This document shows, in pieces, positions 27,391-34,865 of a stretch of 64,000 nucleotides of DNA (the stretch's first letter is position 1; each line of letters begins with the position of its first letter). The notes beneath the pieces are model-generated. The model was not told where the DNA came from, ran no database searches, and saw only the letters and a list, made by a program, of their open reading frames with translations. This stretch comes from Sulfurimonas sediminis (GTDB taxonomy: Bacteria; Campylobacterota; Campylobacteria; Campylobacterales; Sulfurimonadaceae). The DNA is taken from assembly GCF_014905115.1 (NCBI RefSeq), contig NZ_CP041235.1:2108001-2172000 (forward strand), given 5' to 3'. The position numbers and the translations under genes were made by a program.

Positions 27391-27840
27391 TTATCGACTG
27401 GTTAGATTCGGGCATTTCTCTTGAGTGATTTTAAACCTGAACAAGACCCTGCCTGTTTTTTCACTTTTATAGATATAAAGAGTGTCAATTCCGGCAAGCA
27501 AAAACTTTTCTGAGGTTTTACAGACACCTGTTGTGATTGCTTTTTGCATTCTGCTGTGGTCTTCTTTTTGAACAGTTGCATCACTTTTTTTGCCGGTATC
27601 AATAACAAATGTATATACCAGTGTGTTCTTGTCATTGATGATGCTTGTGACAGTGGTATATCTGTCGACTTTTTGAGGCAGTGTTTTGGACATCTCTTTT
27701 GCCGCGAGTGCGGCTATTTGAATATTTTGTTTTTTCAATTCTTTTAAAGGAAATTCCTGTGTATCCAATTTTGGTGTCTGTGCAGCCAAAAATTGAAACA
27801 AAACTCCAAGCAGTATTATCATTGTGTGTATATGTCTCAT
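27391..27840 (-). CDS. small exported protein upstream of the Crp/Fnr gene
   Basis: 149 aa with a signal peptide (about 1-20, ending FLAAQT) and a soluble domain of beta and alpha character with one Cys late in the chain. I do not recognise a family. It is seven bases upstream of the Crp/Fnr gene and shares its Fnr-type promoter, so it belongs to the nitrogen-oxide regulon by context. Confidence 0.6.
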   Translation of the reverse strand: MRHIHTMIILLGVLFQFLAAQTPKLDTQEFPLKELKKQNIQIAALAAKEMSKTLPQKVDRYTTVTSIINDKNTLVYTFVIDTGKKSDATVQKEDHSRMQKAITTGVCKTSEKFLLAGIDTLYIYKSEKTGRVLFRFKITQEKCPNLTSR

Positions 27841-27863
27841 ATTTCTTCCCTTTTTTAGGAAAT

Positions 27864-27905
27864 ATTATACACAAGAAAATCCGGTGAAAAGATGATATTT
27901 ATCAA
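27864..27905 (-). promoter_or_regulatory. Fnr-type box and -10 upstream of the regulator unit
   Basis: The 14-mer at 27905-27892 reads TTGATAAATATCAT on the minus strand; exactly 22 bases later is a perfect -10 TATAAT (27869-27864). The ATG follows 24 bases further on. This is the same arrangement as at nosZ and nosB. Confidence 0.7.
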
Positions 27906-27911
27906 TAAAAA

Positions 27912-28520
27912 CTATGACTCTTTGAGCTGTTGCAGATCAGCCTCATCAAACTCCTGACGCAGGGGAATGACAATACTTACAATAATTAAAATAATACCAA
28001 AAACAAAGACACTTAAATTTTCATGTCCGTTAAAATATGAAACCAATGTGGTTTTGCCCAGGCTCTCCCCCATAATACTTTTAAAAAAATCATAATAAAG
28101 AGTAAAAACGAGTCCGCCGAATATACCGCCTATTGCCCCTACAAGAACATCTATTCGTCCCTCGGCTATAGAAACAGGTCCTGTTCCCGGACATTTTCCG
28201 AGAATCGCCATAGAAATACCAAAAATCGTACCGCCTATAATCAAGCCGCCCAGAATAATAGGTTTCGGATGATACGAAGCATACCCCGCTTCCACCATAA
28301 AATAGAGTCCAATAGAAGCCAGACCAATTGCCAAAAAGAGCATTTTAGGCACTACCGTATCTCTGAGCATTGCAAAACCGGCAATTTTCTCAAACTTGTC
28401 TACCCTGCTGTACTGAATCAGTACACCAAACACCAGACCTATCATAAAGACGACAAATACCGAACCGTGCGCTTCATTGGAGACGGTCGTGAACATATTT
28501 AATATTCTCTCAAACATCAT
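27912..28520 (-). CDS. YeeE/YedE-family membrane protein
   Basis: 202 aa with about five spans and the family pattern GFAMLRDTVVPKMLFLAIGL and MAILGKCPGTGPVSIAEGR, in which Cys lies in a conserved half-repeat. Pairs of such genes are proposed to import sulfur compounds such as thiosulfate. It overlaps the preceding YedE gene by 11 bases, consistent with a two-part transporter. Confidence 0.8.
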   Translation of the reverse strand: MMFERILNMFTTVSNEAHGSVFVVFMIGLVFGVLIQYSRVDKFEKIAGFAMLRDTVVPKMLFLAIGLASIGLYFMVEAGYASYHPKPIILGGLIIGGTIFGISMAILGKCPGTGPVSIAEGRIDVLVGAIGGIFGGLVFTLYYDFFKSIMGESLGKTTLVSYFNGHENLSVFVFGIILIIVSIVIPLRQEFDEADLQQLKES

Positions 28521-29022
28521 TTGCCTCGCTTTTATAAAATATTTTACCCGTAATAATCAGACTCAGTAAAACAACTCCACCAAAAATCATACTGCTGATA
28601 GCTGTCTGTGCCATCCCGCTTAAAAAGTGACCACTTGTACATCCGCCTGCCAGTCGTGCACCGATTATAAGAAAAAAACCACTGACAAAACTCCAGACAA
28701 GCCGCGATATGACTGAAGTATTTTTATATTTTTTCCAGCCTGTAGGCATAATACTCAAACGAAAACTTTTTGTAATAAATACCGAAGTCAAAAAACCGCC
28801 TGTCAATGCACCTAAAAGCATCACACCTTCCCAGGCACCGGCAAAATGTACTTCTTTAAGATAAGGGTATTTTTCGGGACTTAAATCAAAAAGTATTCCT
28901 GCAAAATAAGGCACATAAGTTGATGCCCCAAAAGGTCTGTTTGCTCCAAATACCGAAAATGTAAACAGTACCAACAACGCCATTAAAATCCCGGCTAACC
29001 ACCATGGCATACGTCTAATCAT
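28510..29022 (-). CDS. YeeE/YedE-family membrane protein (first of pair)
   Basis: 170 aa with about four spans. The motif GARLAGGCTSGHFLSGMAQTAISS is typical of YedE sulfur transporters (conserved Cys in GGCTSGH). Together with the next gene it makes a split version of the single-chain thiosulfate channel YeeE. The likely promoter is upstream within 29030-29090, where a 14-bp palindrome with the TTACATGTAA core overlaps the start region. Confidence 0.8.
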   Translation of the reverse strand: MIRRMPWWLAGILMALLVLFTFSVFGANRPFGASTYVPYFAGILFDLSPEKYPYLKEVHFAGAWEGVMLLGALTGGFLTSVFITKSFRLSIMPTGWKKYKNTSVISRLVWSFVSGFFLIIGARLAGGCTSGHFLSGMAQTAISSMIFGGVVLLSLIITGKIFYKSEANDV

Positions 29023-29104
29023 AATAATCCTTATATAATAAATTACATGTAATTATAATACTATTTTTGTTAATTGATTGTTATCTTACTTATAAGAGAA
29101 GAAA

Positions 29105-29130
29105 ATAATAAAGCCTTTAGGCTTTATTAT
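29105..29130 (-). terminator. rho-independent terminator of thrS-infC
   Basis: An 11-bp stem ATAATAAAGCC/GGCTTTATTAT with a 4-base loop and trailing T-rich bases on the minus strand, 20 bases after the infC stop. Confidence 0.8.
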
Positions 29131-29149
29131 GAAGAAAATTGAAAAAAAG

Positions 29150-29668
29150 TTACTTCTTCGGAACGACATACATATTGTAATAGCGTCCTTCAAATTTTGG
29201 AGGTTTTTCCATTACTGCAATGTCTTCAACCATAGGCCAAACCTGCATAAGGACCTCTTTTGCCGCTTCAGGGTGTGCCATTTCTCGACCGCGTAAAAAG
29301 ACTCTGAATTTTACATGATAGCCTTTTTCAAGGAACTCTCTTGCATGCTTAACCTTATAGGCAATGTCATTTTCTGCAATTTTCACCGAGAGTTTAATCT
29401 CTTTTACAACAATTTTTACCTGATTTTTTCGCTGTTCTTTAAGTTTTTTCTCTTCTTGGTATCTAAACTTGCCATAATCCATGATTTTCGCAACAGGCGG
29501 CTTAGCATTTGGAGCAATCAGCACAAGGTCTAAGCCCAACTCATTTGCTTTTGTCATAGCTTCATCAGTAGAGACAACGCCTAAGGATTCGCCTCCATCT
29601 ACATTACATCTCACCTCTGGAACACGGATGTCATCATTCATGATGACGCGGTCTTTGTTTTTACTCAA
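29150..29668 (-). CDS. infC: translation initiation factor IF-3
   Basis: 172 aa with [11 protein letters not shown], the central [22 protein letters not shown] helix region and the C-terminal [15 protein letters not shown], all diagnostic of IF-3, which prevents premature subunit joining and checks the start codon. The start is TTG at 29668-29666, behind a GAGGT site; a non-ATG start is a known feature of infC and allows IF-3 to repress its own translation. It overlaps the thrS stop by four bases. Confidence 0.95.
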   Translation of the reverse strand: MSKNKDRVIMNDDIRVPEVRCNVDGGESLGVVSTDEAMTKANELGLDLVLIAPNAKPPVAKIMDYGKFRYQEEKKLKEQRKNQVKIVVKEIKLSVKIAENDIAYKVKHAREFLEKGYHVKFRVFLRGREMAHPEAAKEVLMQVWPMVEDIAVMEKPPKFEGRYYNMYVVPKK

Positions 29669-31473
29669 AAATTTACCTCATTTATTTTAGTTTGTATAAG
29701 CTTCAAGAATTCCTCTTCACTTAAATTGTACTGCTCTCTAGTTCGTCTGTCACGAATGGCTACAGTTTTGTTTTTAATCTCTTCATCCCCGATGACTACT
29801 ATCATAGGAACACGGGTTTTTTCTGCAGTTCTGATTCTTTTATTTAAAGAATCATTCTTCGCATAGATTTCACTATCGGCATTAATATCAATAAGTTTAT
29901 CTGATAAAAGCTTAGCATATTCTTTATGTGTTTCTGCAACCGGCACAATTGCTACCTGTGTAGGGGCTATAAACATCGGAAATTCCCCTGCATAATGCTC
30001 TGTCAAAATCCCGATAAAACGCTCAAAAGAGCCTAAAATTGCACGGTGAATCATAACAGGCTGGATTTTTTCATTCTCTTCCCCGTTATACTCCAACTTA
30101 AATCGCTCAGGCAGATTAAAATCCAACTGAATTGTGCCACACTGCCACTCGCGTCCGATGGCATCAGTAATTTTAATGTCAATTTTCGGGCCGTAAAAGG
30201 CTCCGCCGCCTTCATCTATCTCATAAGCAAGCTCATTTTTGTCCATAGCATTTTTGAGTGCCTGTGTAGAAATTTCCCACACTTCATCACTTCCTACAGC
30301 TTTTTCAGGTTTTGTAGAGATCATCATTTTGTAGTCAAATTCAAAAGTTGACATGATTTTATCTACAAAATCAACCACTTCGATAATCTGCTCTTCAATC
30401 TGATCAGCACGACAGAAAATATGGGCATCATCCTGGGTAAATTCACGCACACGAAAAAGCCCGTGTAAAGCCCCGCTTGCTTCATGGCGATGTACAACAC
30501 CGTATTCAAAATACTTAATTGGTAAATCACGATAAGAGTGCAGTTCATCCTCATATACTTTAATATGACCCACGCAATTCATCGGTTTTACCCCAAATTC
30601 CAGTTCATCAATATGGGTAAAGTACATATTTTCACCATAGTTTTGATAGTGCCCTGATGTTTTCCATAAATCAGAACGGAGCATTTCAGGACCGCGTACA
30701 GGCTCGTATCCGCGTTTTCTGTGTGCTTTAAACAGAAGTGATTCAAGTCTTGCTCTTAAACGTCCTCCTGCAGGCAGCCATATAGGAAAACCCGCACCGA
30801 CTTCTTCACGGAAGGTAAAAAGTTTCATCTCGTTGCCAAGCTTACGGTGGTCACGTTTTTCAGCCTCTGCCAGCATTGTCATATGCTCTTTGAGGGCCTC
30901 TTTTGTTGCAAATGCTATACCGTATATACGTGTAAGCATCTCGTTTTTAGAGTCTCCACCAAGATAGGCACCGGAGATTTTTGTCAGTTTGAAGTAACGA
31001 ATCAATCCGATATTTGGTAGGTGTGGCCCACGGCATAAGTCTTCGAATTCTCCCTGTTTATAGATACTTACCGTATCACTTGGAATACGTTTCATCACTT
31101 CAAGCTTTAAGTGGTCATCTTTAAACTTCTCTTTTGCCTCATCCATAGAGATTTCATACTTCTCTATCGGGTACTTTTTCTTTGCAAAAGAGAGCATCTG
31201 CTTTTCAATTTTCTTTAAATCACCCTCACCTATTTCAGCAGATGTTTTAAAGTCATAGTAAAAGCCCTCTTTGACAACAGGTCCGACATAAAACTCTGCA
31301 TCAGGGTAGAGTGACTTGATGGCTTGCGCCATTAGGTGTGCTGTTGAGTGGCGCAGAACTTCCAAAGATTCAGGGGAATTATCCAAAAGAATCTGTTCGC
31401 CCTCAAAACCGCGCTCTTTTGCTGTTTGCGTATCTATAATTTCACCATCTCTTTTTATAGCAATTTCATTCAA
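29665..31473 (-). CDS. thrS: threonyl-tRNA synthetase
   Basis: 602 aa. The editing domain carries [12 protein letters not shown]; the class II core holds [17 protein letters not shown] (zinc Cys), [18 protein letters not shown] and the C-terminal anticodon-binding domain. Length is somewhat less than the E. coli enzyme since the N-terminal TGS region is short. It charges tRNA-Thr in the cytoplasm. It is followed by infC in a conserved pair. Confidence 0.96.
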   Translation of the reverse strand: MNEIAIKRDGEIIDTQTAKERGFEGEQILLDNSPESLEVLRHSTAHLMAQAIKSLYPDAEFYVGPVVKEGFYYDFKTSAEIGEGDLKKIEKQMLSFAKKKYPIEKYEISMDEAKEKFKDDHLKLEVMKRIPSDTVSIYKQGEFEDLCRGPHLPNIGLIRYFKLTKISGAYLGGDSKNEMLTRIYGIAFATKEALKEHMTMLAEAEKRDHRKLGNEMKLFTFREEVGAGFPIWLPAGGRLRARLESLLFKAHRKRGYEPVRGPEMLRSDLWKTSGHYQNYGENMYFTHIDELEFGVKPMNCVGHIKVYEDELHSYRDLPIKYFEYGVVHRHEASGALHGLFRVREFTQDDAHIFCRADQIEEQIIEVVDFVDKIMSTFEFDYKMMISTKPEKAVGSDEVWEISTQALKNAMDKNELAYEIDEGGGAFYGPKIDIKITDAIGREWQCGTIQLDFNLPERFKLEYNGEENEKIQPVMIHRAILGSFERFIGILTEHYAGEFPMFIAPTQVAIVPVAETHKEYAKLLSDKLIDINADSEIYAKNDSLNKRIRTAEKTRVPMIVVIGDEEIKNKTVAIRDRRTREQYNLSEEEFLKLIQTKINEVNF

Positions 31474-31488
31474 AATATATTTTCCTTT

Positions 31489-33180
31489 TTATAATTCTGT
31501 TTTTAATACAGCGCCGTTTGATGCGTTGGATACCAAAAGCTGATAACGTTTCAACCATTTTGATTTGACTTCATTTTTATAAGGAACATAATGTTCTTTT
31601 CTTCTTGCCAGCTCTTCACCGTCAACATTTAACTGCAATATATGTCTATCAACATCAAGTTCTATCTCATCACCGTCTTCTATCAATGCAATCAATCCGC
31701 CCTCGGCAGCTTCAGGAGAAACATGCCCGATGGAAGCCCCTTTGGTAGCACCAGAAAAACGCCCGTCTGTAATAAGCGCAACACTCTCGCCAAGTCCCAT
31801 TCCCTGAATTAATGCCGTAGGTGCCAGCATTTCCTGCATACCCGGACCGCCTTTTGGACCTTCATAGCGAATTACGACAATATTGCCCGGTTTCACTTTA
31901 TGTGCCATTATCCCGTCTATTGCTTCTTGTTGCGAGTTAAAGCAGATTGCCCTTCCTTTAAAATGTCTCATAGAGTCAACAATACCCGCAGCTTTAATAA
32001 CCGCACCCTCTGTTGCAAGATTTCCAAAAAGAATAGAGAGTCCGCCAACAGGAGAATAGGCATTTTCATTTTTATGAATAATATTTGTATCTTTTATCTC
32101 GGCATCTTTGATTCTTTCACCCAGCGTCTCCCCTGTTATAGTAAGTGCATCAAGGCGCAGTACATCATTGCCTCTGTTGGATACCTCTTTCATTACGGCA
32201 TTTACTCCGCCTGCATCATCAATATCTTTCATATGAACAGTTGTTAATGACGGAGAAATTTTCGCAATGTGGGAAACTTTCTCCGCTATTGCATTGATGT
32301 TTTCAATTTTAAAATCAACATCAGCCTCTTTGGCAATGGCCAGCATATGTAGGACTGTATTTGAACTTCCACCCATTGCCATATCTACAACAAAGGCGTT
32401 ATGCACCGCTTTTTCATTCAGAATATTTTTGAAATTGTATTTTTCGTTATTTTCCATTTTTGCAAGCTCGACAATACGTTTTGCCGCTTTTTTCACCATT
32501 GCAATCCGCTCAGGTGTCATGGCTAAAACAGTTCCGTTACCAGGCAATGCGATTCCCATTGCCTCACAAAGCGTATTCATTGAGTTTGCTGTAAACATAC
32601 CAGAACAGCTTCCCCCCGACGGACAGGCTTCGCACTCTATCTCATACAGTTCCTCATCTGTCATATTACCCTCGGCATGCTGACCGACTGCCTCAAATGC
32701 AGTTGCAAGGTCAATCGGTGTACCGTCTTTTTTATGTCCCGCAGCCATAGGCCCGCCCGAAACAAAAATAGTAGGCACATTCACACGCAGTGCCCCTATA
32801 ATCATACCCGGAACAATTTTGTCACAGTTAGGGATACAAATCATCGCATCAAGTTTGTGTGCATTCATAACAGTTTCAATAGAATCCGCAATAATTTCAC
32901 GTGACGGCAAAGAGTAAAGCATACCGTCATGCCCCATGGCAATACCGTCGTCAACACCGATCGTGTTAAACACAAACGGCACACCGCCTGCTTCACGGAT
33001 GGCTTCTTTTACAATTTCGCCATATTCATGCAAGAAAAAGTGTCCTGGAATAATGTCAATGTAAGAGTTTGCAATCCCGATAAACGGTTTGTCAAAGTCT
33101 TCGTCTTTTAGACCGGTAGCACGCAACAATGAACGGTGAGGCGCTTTATCAAAGCCCTTTTTGATTATATCACTTCTCAT
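31489..33180 (-). CDS. ilvD: dihydroxy-acid dehydratase
   Basis: 563 aa. The iron-sulfur cysteines are in CIPNCDK and [19 protein letters not shown], the IlvD/Edd signatures, and [15 protein letters not shown] follows in the C-terminal part. It converts dihydroxy acids to the 2-oxo acids of the valine, isoleucine and pantothenate routes. The gene ends 15 bases before thrS. Confidence 0.96.
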   Translation of the reverse strand: MRSDIIKKGFDKAPHRSLLRATGLKDEDFDKPFIGIANSYIDIIPGHFFLHEYGEIVKEAIREAGGVPFVFNTIGVDDGIAMGHDGMLYSLPSREIIADSIETVMNAHKLDAMICIPNCDKIVPGMIIGALRVNVPTIFVSGGPMAAGHKKDGTPIDLATAFEAVGQHAEGNMTDEELYEIECEACPSGGSCSGMFTANSMNTLCEAMGIALPGNGTVLAMTPERIAMVKKAAKRIVELAKMENNEKYNFKNILNEKAVHNAFVVDMAMGGSSNTVLHMLAIAKEADVDFKIENINAIAEKVSHIAKISPSLTTVHMKDIDDAGGVNAVMKEVSNRGNDVLRLDALTITGETLGERIKDAEIKDTNIIHKNENAYSPVGGLSILFGNLATEGAVIKAAGIVDSMRHFKGRAICFNSQQEAIDGIMAHKVKPGNIVVIRYEGPKGGPGMQEMLAPTALIQGMGLGESVALITDGRFSGATKGASIGHVSPEAAEGGLIALIEDGDEIELDVDRHILQLNVDGEELARRKEHYVPYKNEVKSKWLKRYQLLVSNASNGAVLKTEL

Positions 33181-33261
33181 AAAAAATCCCTGTATAGTAG
33201 TTTACATCTTAAAATATGAATGCGATTATAGCACTTTTTTACTATTTTTTACTAAAAACTC

Positions 33262-33290
33262 TTTACAAAGTAAAAAAAACAAGCTATAAT
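33262..33290 (+). promoter_or_regulatory. sigma-70 promoter of the tRNA array
   Basis: TTTACA at 33262-33267 and a perfect TATAAT at 33285-33290 with 17-base spacing, 33 bases upstream of the first tRNA. It is divergent from ilvD and should drive the five-tRNA array. Confidence 0.8.
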
Positions 33291-33322
33291 TCCGGCTCAC
33301 TTACAAATTGTAAACTGAAACT

Positions 33323-33397
33323 GCGGGAATAGCTCAGTGGTAGAGCACAACCTTGCCAAGGTTGGGGTCGCGAGTTCGAACCTCGTTTCCCGCTCCA
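33323..33397 (+). tRNA. tRNA-Gly (GCC)
   Basis: 75 bases including encoded CCA. Acceptor GCGGGAA pairs with TTCCCGC; anticodon GCC lies in CCTTGCCAAGG; the T arm GAGTTCGAACCTC is standard. First gene of the array. Confidence 0.97.
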
Positions 33398-33438
33398 TTT
33401 AATTTAAGATTGTTAAACTGTGATACACTCACGATGAT

Positions 33439-33525
33439 GCCCGGGTGGCGAAATCGGTAGACGCAGGGGACTTAAAATCCCCCGGTAGCAATACTGTGCC
33501 GGTTCAAGTCCGGCCCCGGGCACCA
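33439..33525 (+). tRNA. tRNA-Leu (TAA)
   Basis: 87 bases with encoded CCA. Acceptor GCCCGGG/CCCGGGC, anticodon TAA in GGACTTAAAATCC, and a long variable arm as expected for class II tRNA. Confidence 0.97.
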
Positions 33526-33544
33526 CTGATAATTAACTGAAACT

Positions 33545-33618
33545 GGTGCCATCGCCAAGTGGTAAGGCCGCAGCCTGCAAAGCTGCTATCCCCAGTTCAA
33601 ATCTGGGTGGCACCTCCA
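33545..33618 (+). tRNA. tRNA-Cys (GCA)
   Basis: 74 bases with encoded CCA. Acceptor GGTGCCA/TGGCACC, anticodon GCA in CAGCCTGCAAAGCTG. Confidence 0.96.
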
Positions 33619-33650
33619 GTTTTTAAATCAATTTTTTTAACTACAAATGT

Positions 33651-33739
33651 GGATCTTTGGCAGAGTTGGTCGAATGCACCGGTCTTGAAAACCGGCGAGG
33701 GTAACACCTCCCAGGGTTCGAATCCCTGAGGGTCCACCA
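33651..33739 (+). tRNA. tRNA-Ser (TGA)
   Basis: 89 bases with encoded CCA and a long variable arm. Anticodon TGA lies in CGGTCTTGAAAACCG. The acceptor stem GGATCTT/AGGGTCC uses G-T pairs. Confidence 0.95.
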
Positions 33740-33783
33740 TTTATAAAATCAAAAAAACTTTTACAATACTTACCAATATGTAT

Positions 33784-33859
33784 GGGGCATTAGCTCAGCT
33801 GGGAGAGCGCTTCGCTGGCAGCGAAGAGGTCAGCGGTTCGATCCCGCTATGCTCCACCA
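33784..33859 (+). tRNA. tRNA-Ala (GGC)
   Basis: 76 bases with encoded CCA. Acceptor GGGGCAT/ATGCTCC, including the G3-T70 pair that marks alanine tRNAs, anticodon GGC in TTCGCTGGCAGCGAA. Confidence 0.96.
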
Positions 33860-33918
33860 TCATATATTCTTTTTCTCCATCAAATTCCTTATTTATCATT
33901 TTATGCTAAAATAAAAAT

Positions 33919-34332
33919 ATGAATTTTTATAAGAAACTATTATTATTGCCATTACTGTCAATTTCTCTGTATGCCAACTATTGGGATGATTATAATCTTT
34001 TTGCAGAGTATATGGGATATGAAAGAGATTACAACAAAGCTGTTAACATTGCCAAAAAGGAGAATAAAGACCTTCTTGTAATTCTTGTAAGTGACGGATG
34101 TCCTTTTTGTCATCGTTTAGTGGACACAATTTTAATAAAAAAAGATATCCGAGACTATATCAACAAAAAGTATATAAAGCTTATAATAAATCGCGATACA
34201 GATAAAAATATTCCAAAAAAACTTATCAGACCTTTTTCACCGGTTACCTATATTATAGATGCACCCAGTGAACAGATTATTGATGAAATTGACGGTTGGC
34301 AGGAAGAGGAAAACTACTTATGGCATCTTTAA
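33919..34332 (+). CDS. exported thioredoxin-fold protein
   Basis: 137 aa. A signal peptide (about 1-19) precedes a thioredoxin-like domain with the redox motif CPFC in SDGCPFCHRLVDTILIKKD, as in the DUF255/thioredoxin_7 group. It should act in the periplasm, for example in disulfide reduction or cytochrome maturation. Its 3' end overlaps the next gene by 13 bases, so the two are coupled. Confidence 0.75.
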   Translation: MNFYKKLLLLPLLSISLYANYWDDYNLFAEYMGYERDYNKAVNIAKKENKDLLVILVSDGCPFCHRLVDTILIKKDIRDYINKKYIKLIINRDTDKNIPKKLIRPFSPVTYIIDAPSEQIIDEIDGWQEEENYLWHL

Positions 34333-34865
34333 TAAAAAATTTTACTCTCAGTATAATTACTTTAGTTGTACTTTTTAGCGGATGTACCCAGCCAAAAAAC
34401 CTTTCTTATGCACAACAGATAAAAGAAAGAACAAAGTATTACTCTTCTTTAAGTGAAGAAGAACAAATCAAAGCAGTCTCGCAGTACTGGTGGAAAATAC
34501 AATTTATAAAAGCTCCTTCGTATAAGGTACAAAAAGCAGCATTAGAAACCTCTCCAAGAGCTATTGAAGAGATTGAAAATCCAACAAAAGAGATTCAGAT
34601 TCTTGCAGTAAACAAGATTATGAAAGACGGCAGCTTTAACATAGCATTAACAAAACTGATTGAATCATTTGATGAAGAAGCACAAATAGTCGCAGTGAGA
34701 CATAATCCGCAAATTATTCAATTTATCACCTACCCTTCAGAAAGAGTGCAACTTGAAGCAGTCAAAATCAATCCCTTTGTTATCAAAAACATCATTAATG
34801 CGTCACCAAAAGCAAAAGAAGAAGCAGTCAAACGCAATCCGAGAGTTGCAAAATTTTTACGCTGA
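34320..34865 (+). CDS. lipoprotein with DUF4116-like repeats
   Basis: 181 aa from ATG 34320, which follows AGGAAGAGGA; an ATG at 34296 would be buried in the upstream gene. The signal peptide ends in a lipobox (LFSGC). From about residue 55 come repeats of about 23 residues (YKVQKAALETSPRAIEEI, ERVQLEAVKINPFVIKNI, KAKEEAVKRNPRVAKF), the DUF4116-like pattern of helices usually seen in cytoplasmic or effector proteins. Function unknown. Its stop codon overlaps the proposed start of hrpB. Confidence 0.7.
   Translation: MASLIKNFTLSIITLVVLFSGCTQPKNLSYAQQIKERTKYYSSLSEEEQIKAVSQYWWKIQFIKAPSYKVQKAALETSPRAIEEIENPTKEIQILAVNKIMKDGSFNIALTKLIESFDEEAQIVAVRHNPQIIQFITYPSERVQLEAVKINPFVIKNIINASPKAKEEAVKRNPRVAKFLR

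Noticed and set aside
32267-32683. 138-aa plus-strand open frame inside ilvD
   Set aside because: Antisense of a strongly conserved enzyme; composition is a reflection of ilvD codons.
33323-33859. tRNA array as an integration site for a mobile island
   Set aside because: No integrase gene and no repeated tRNA 3' end were seen nearby; the flanking genes are ordinary.
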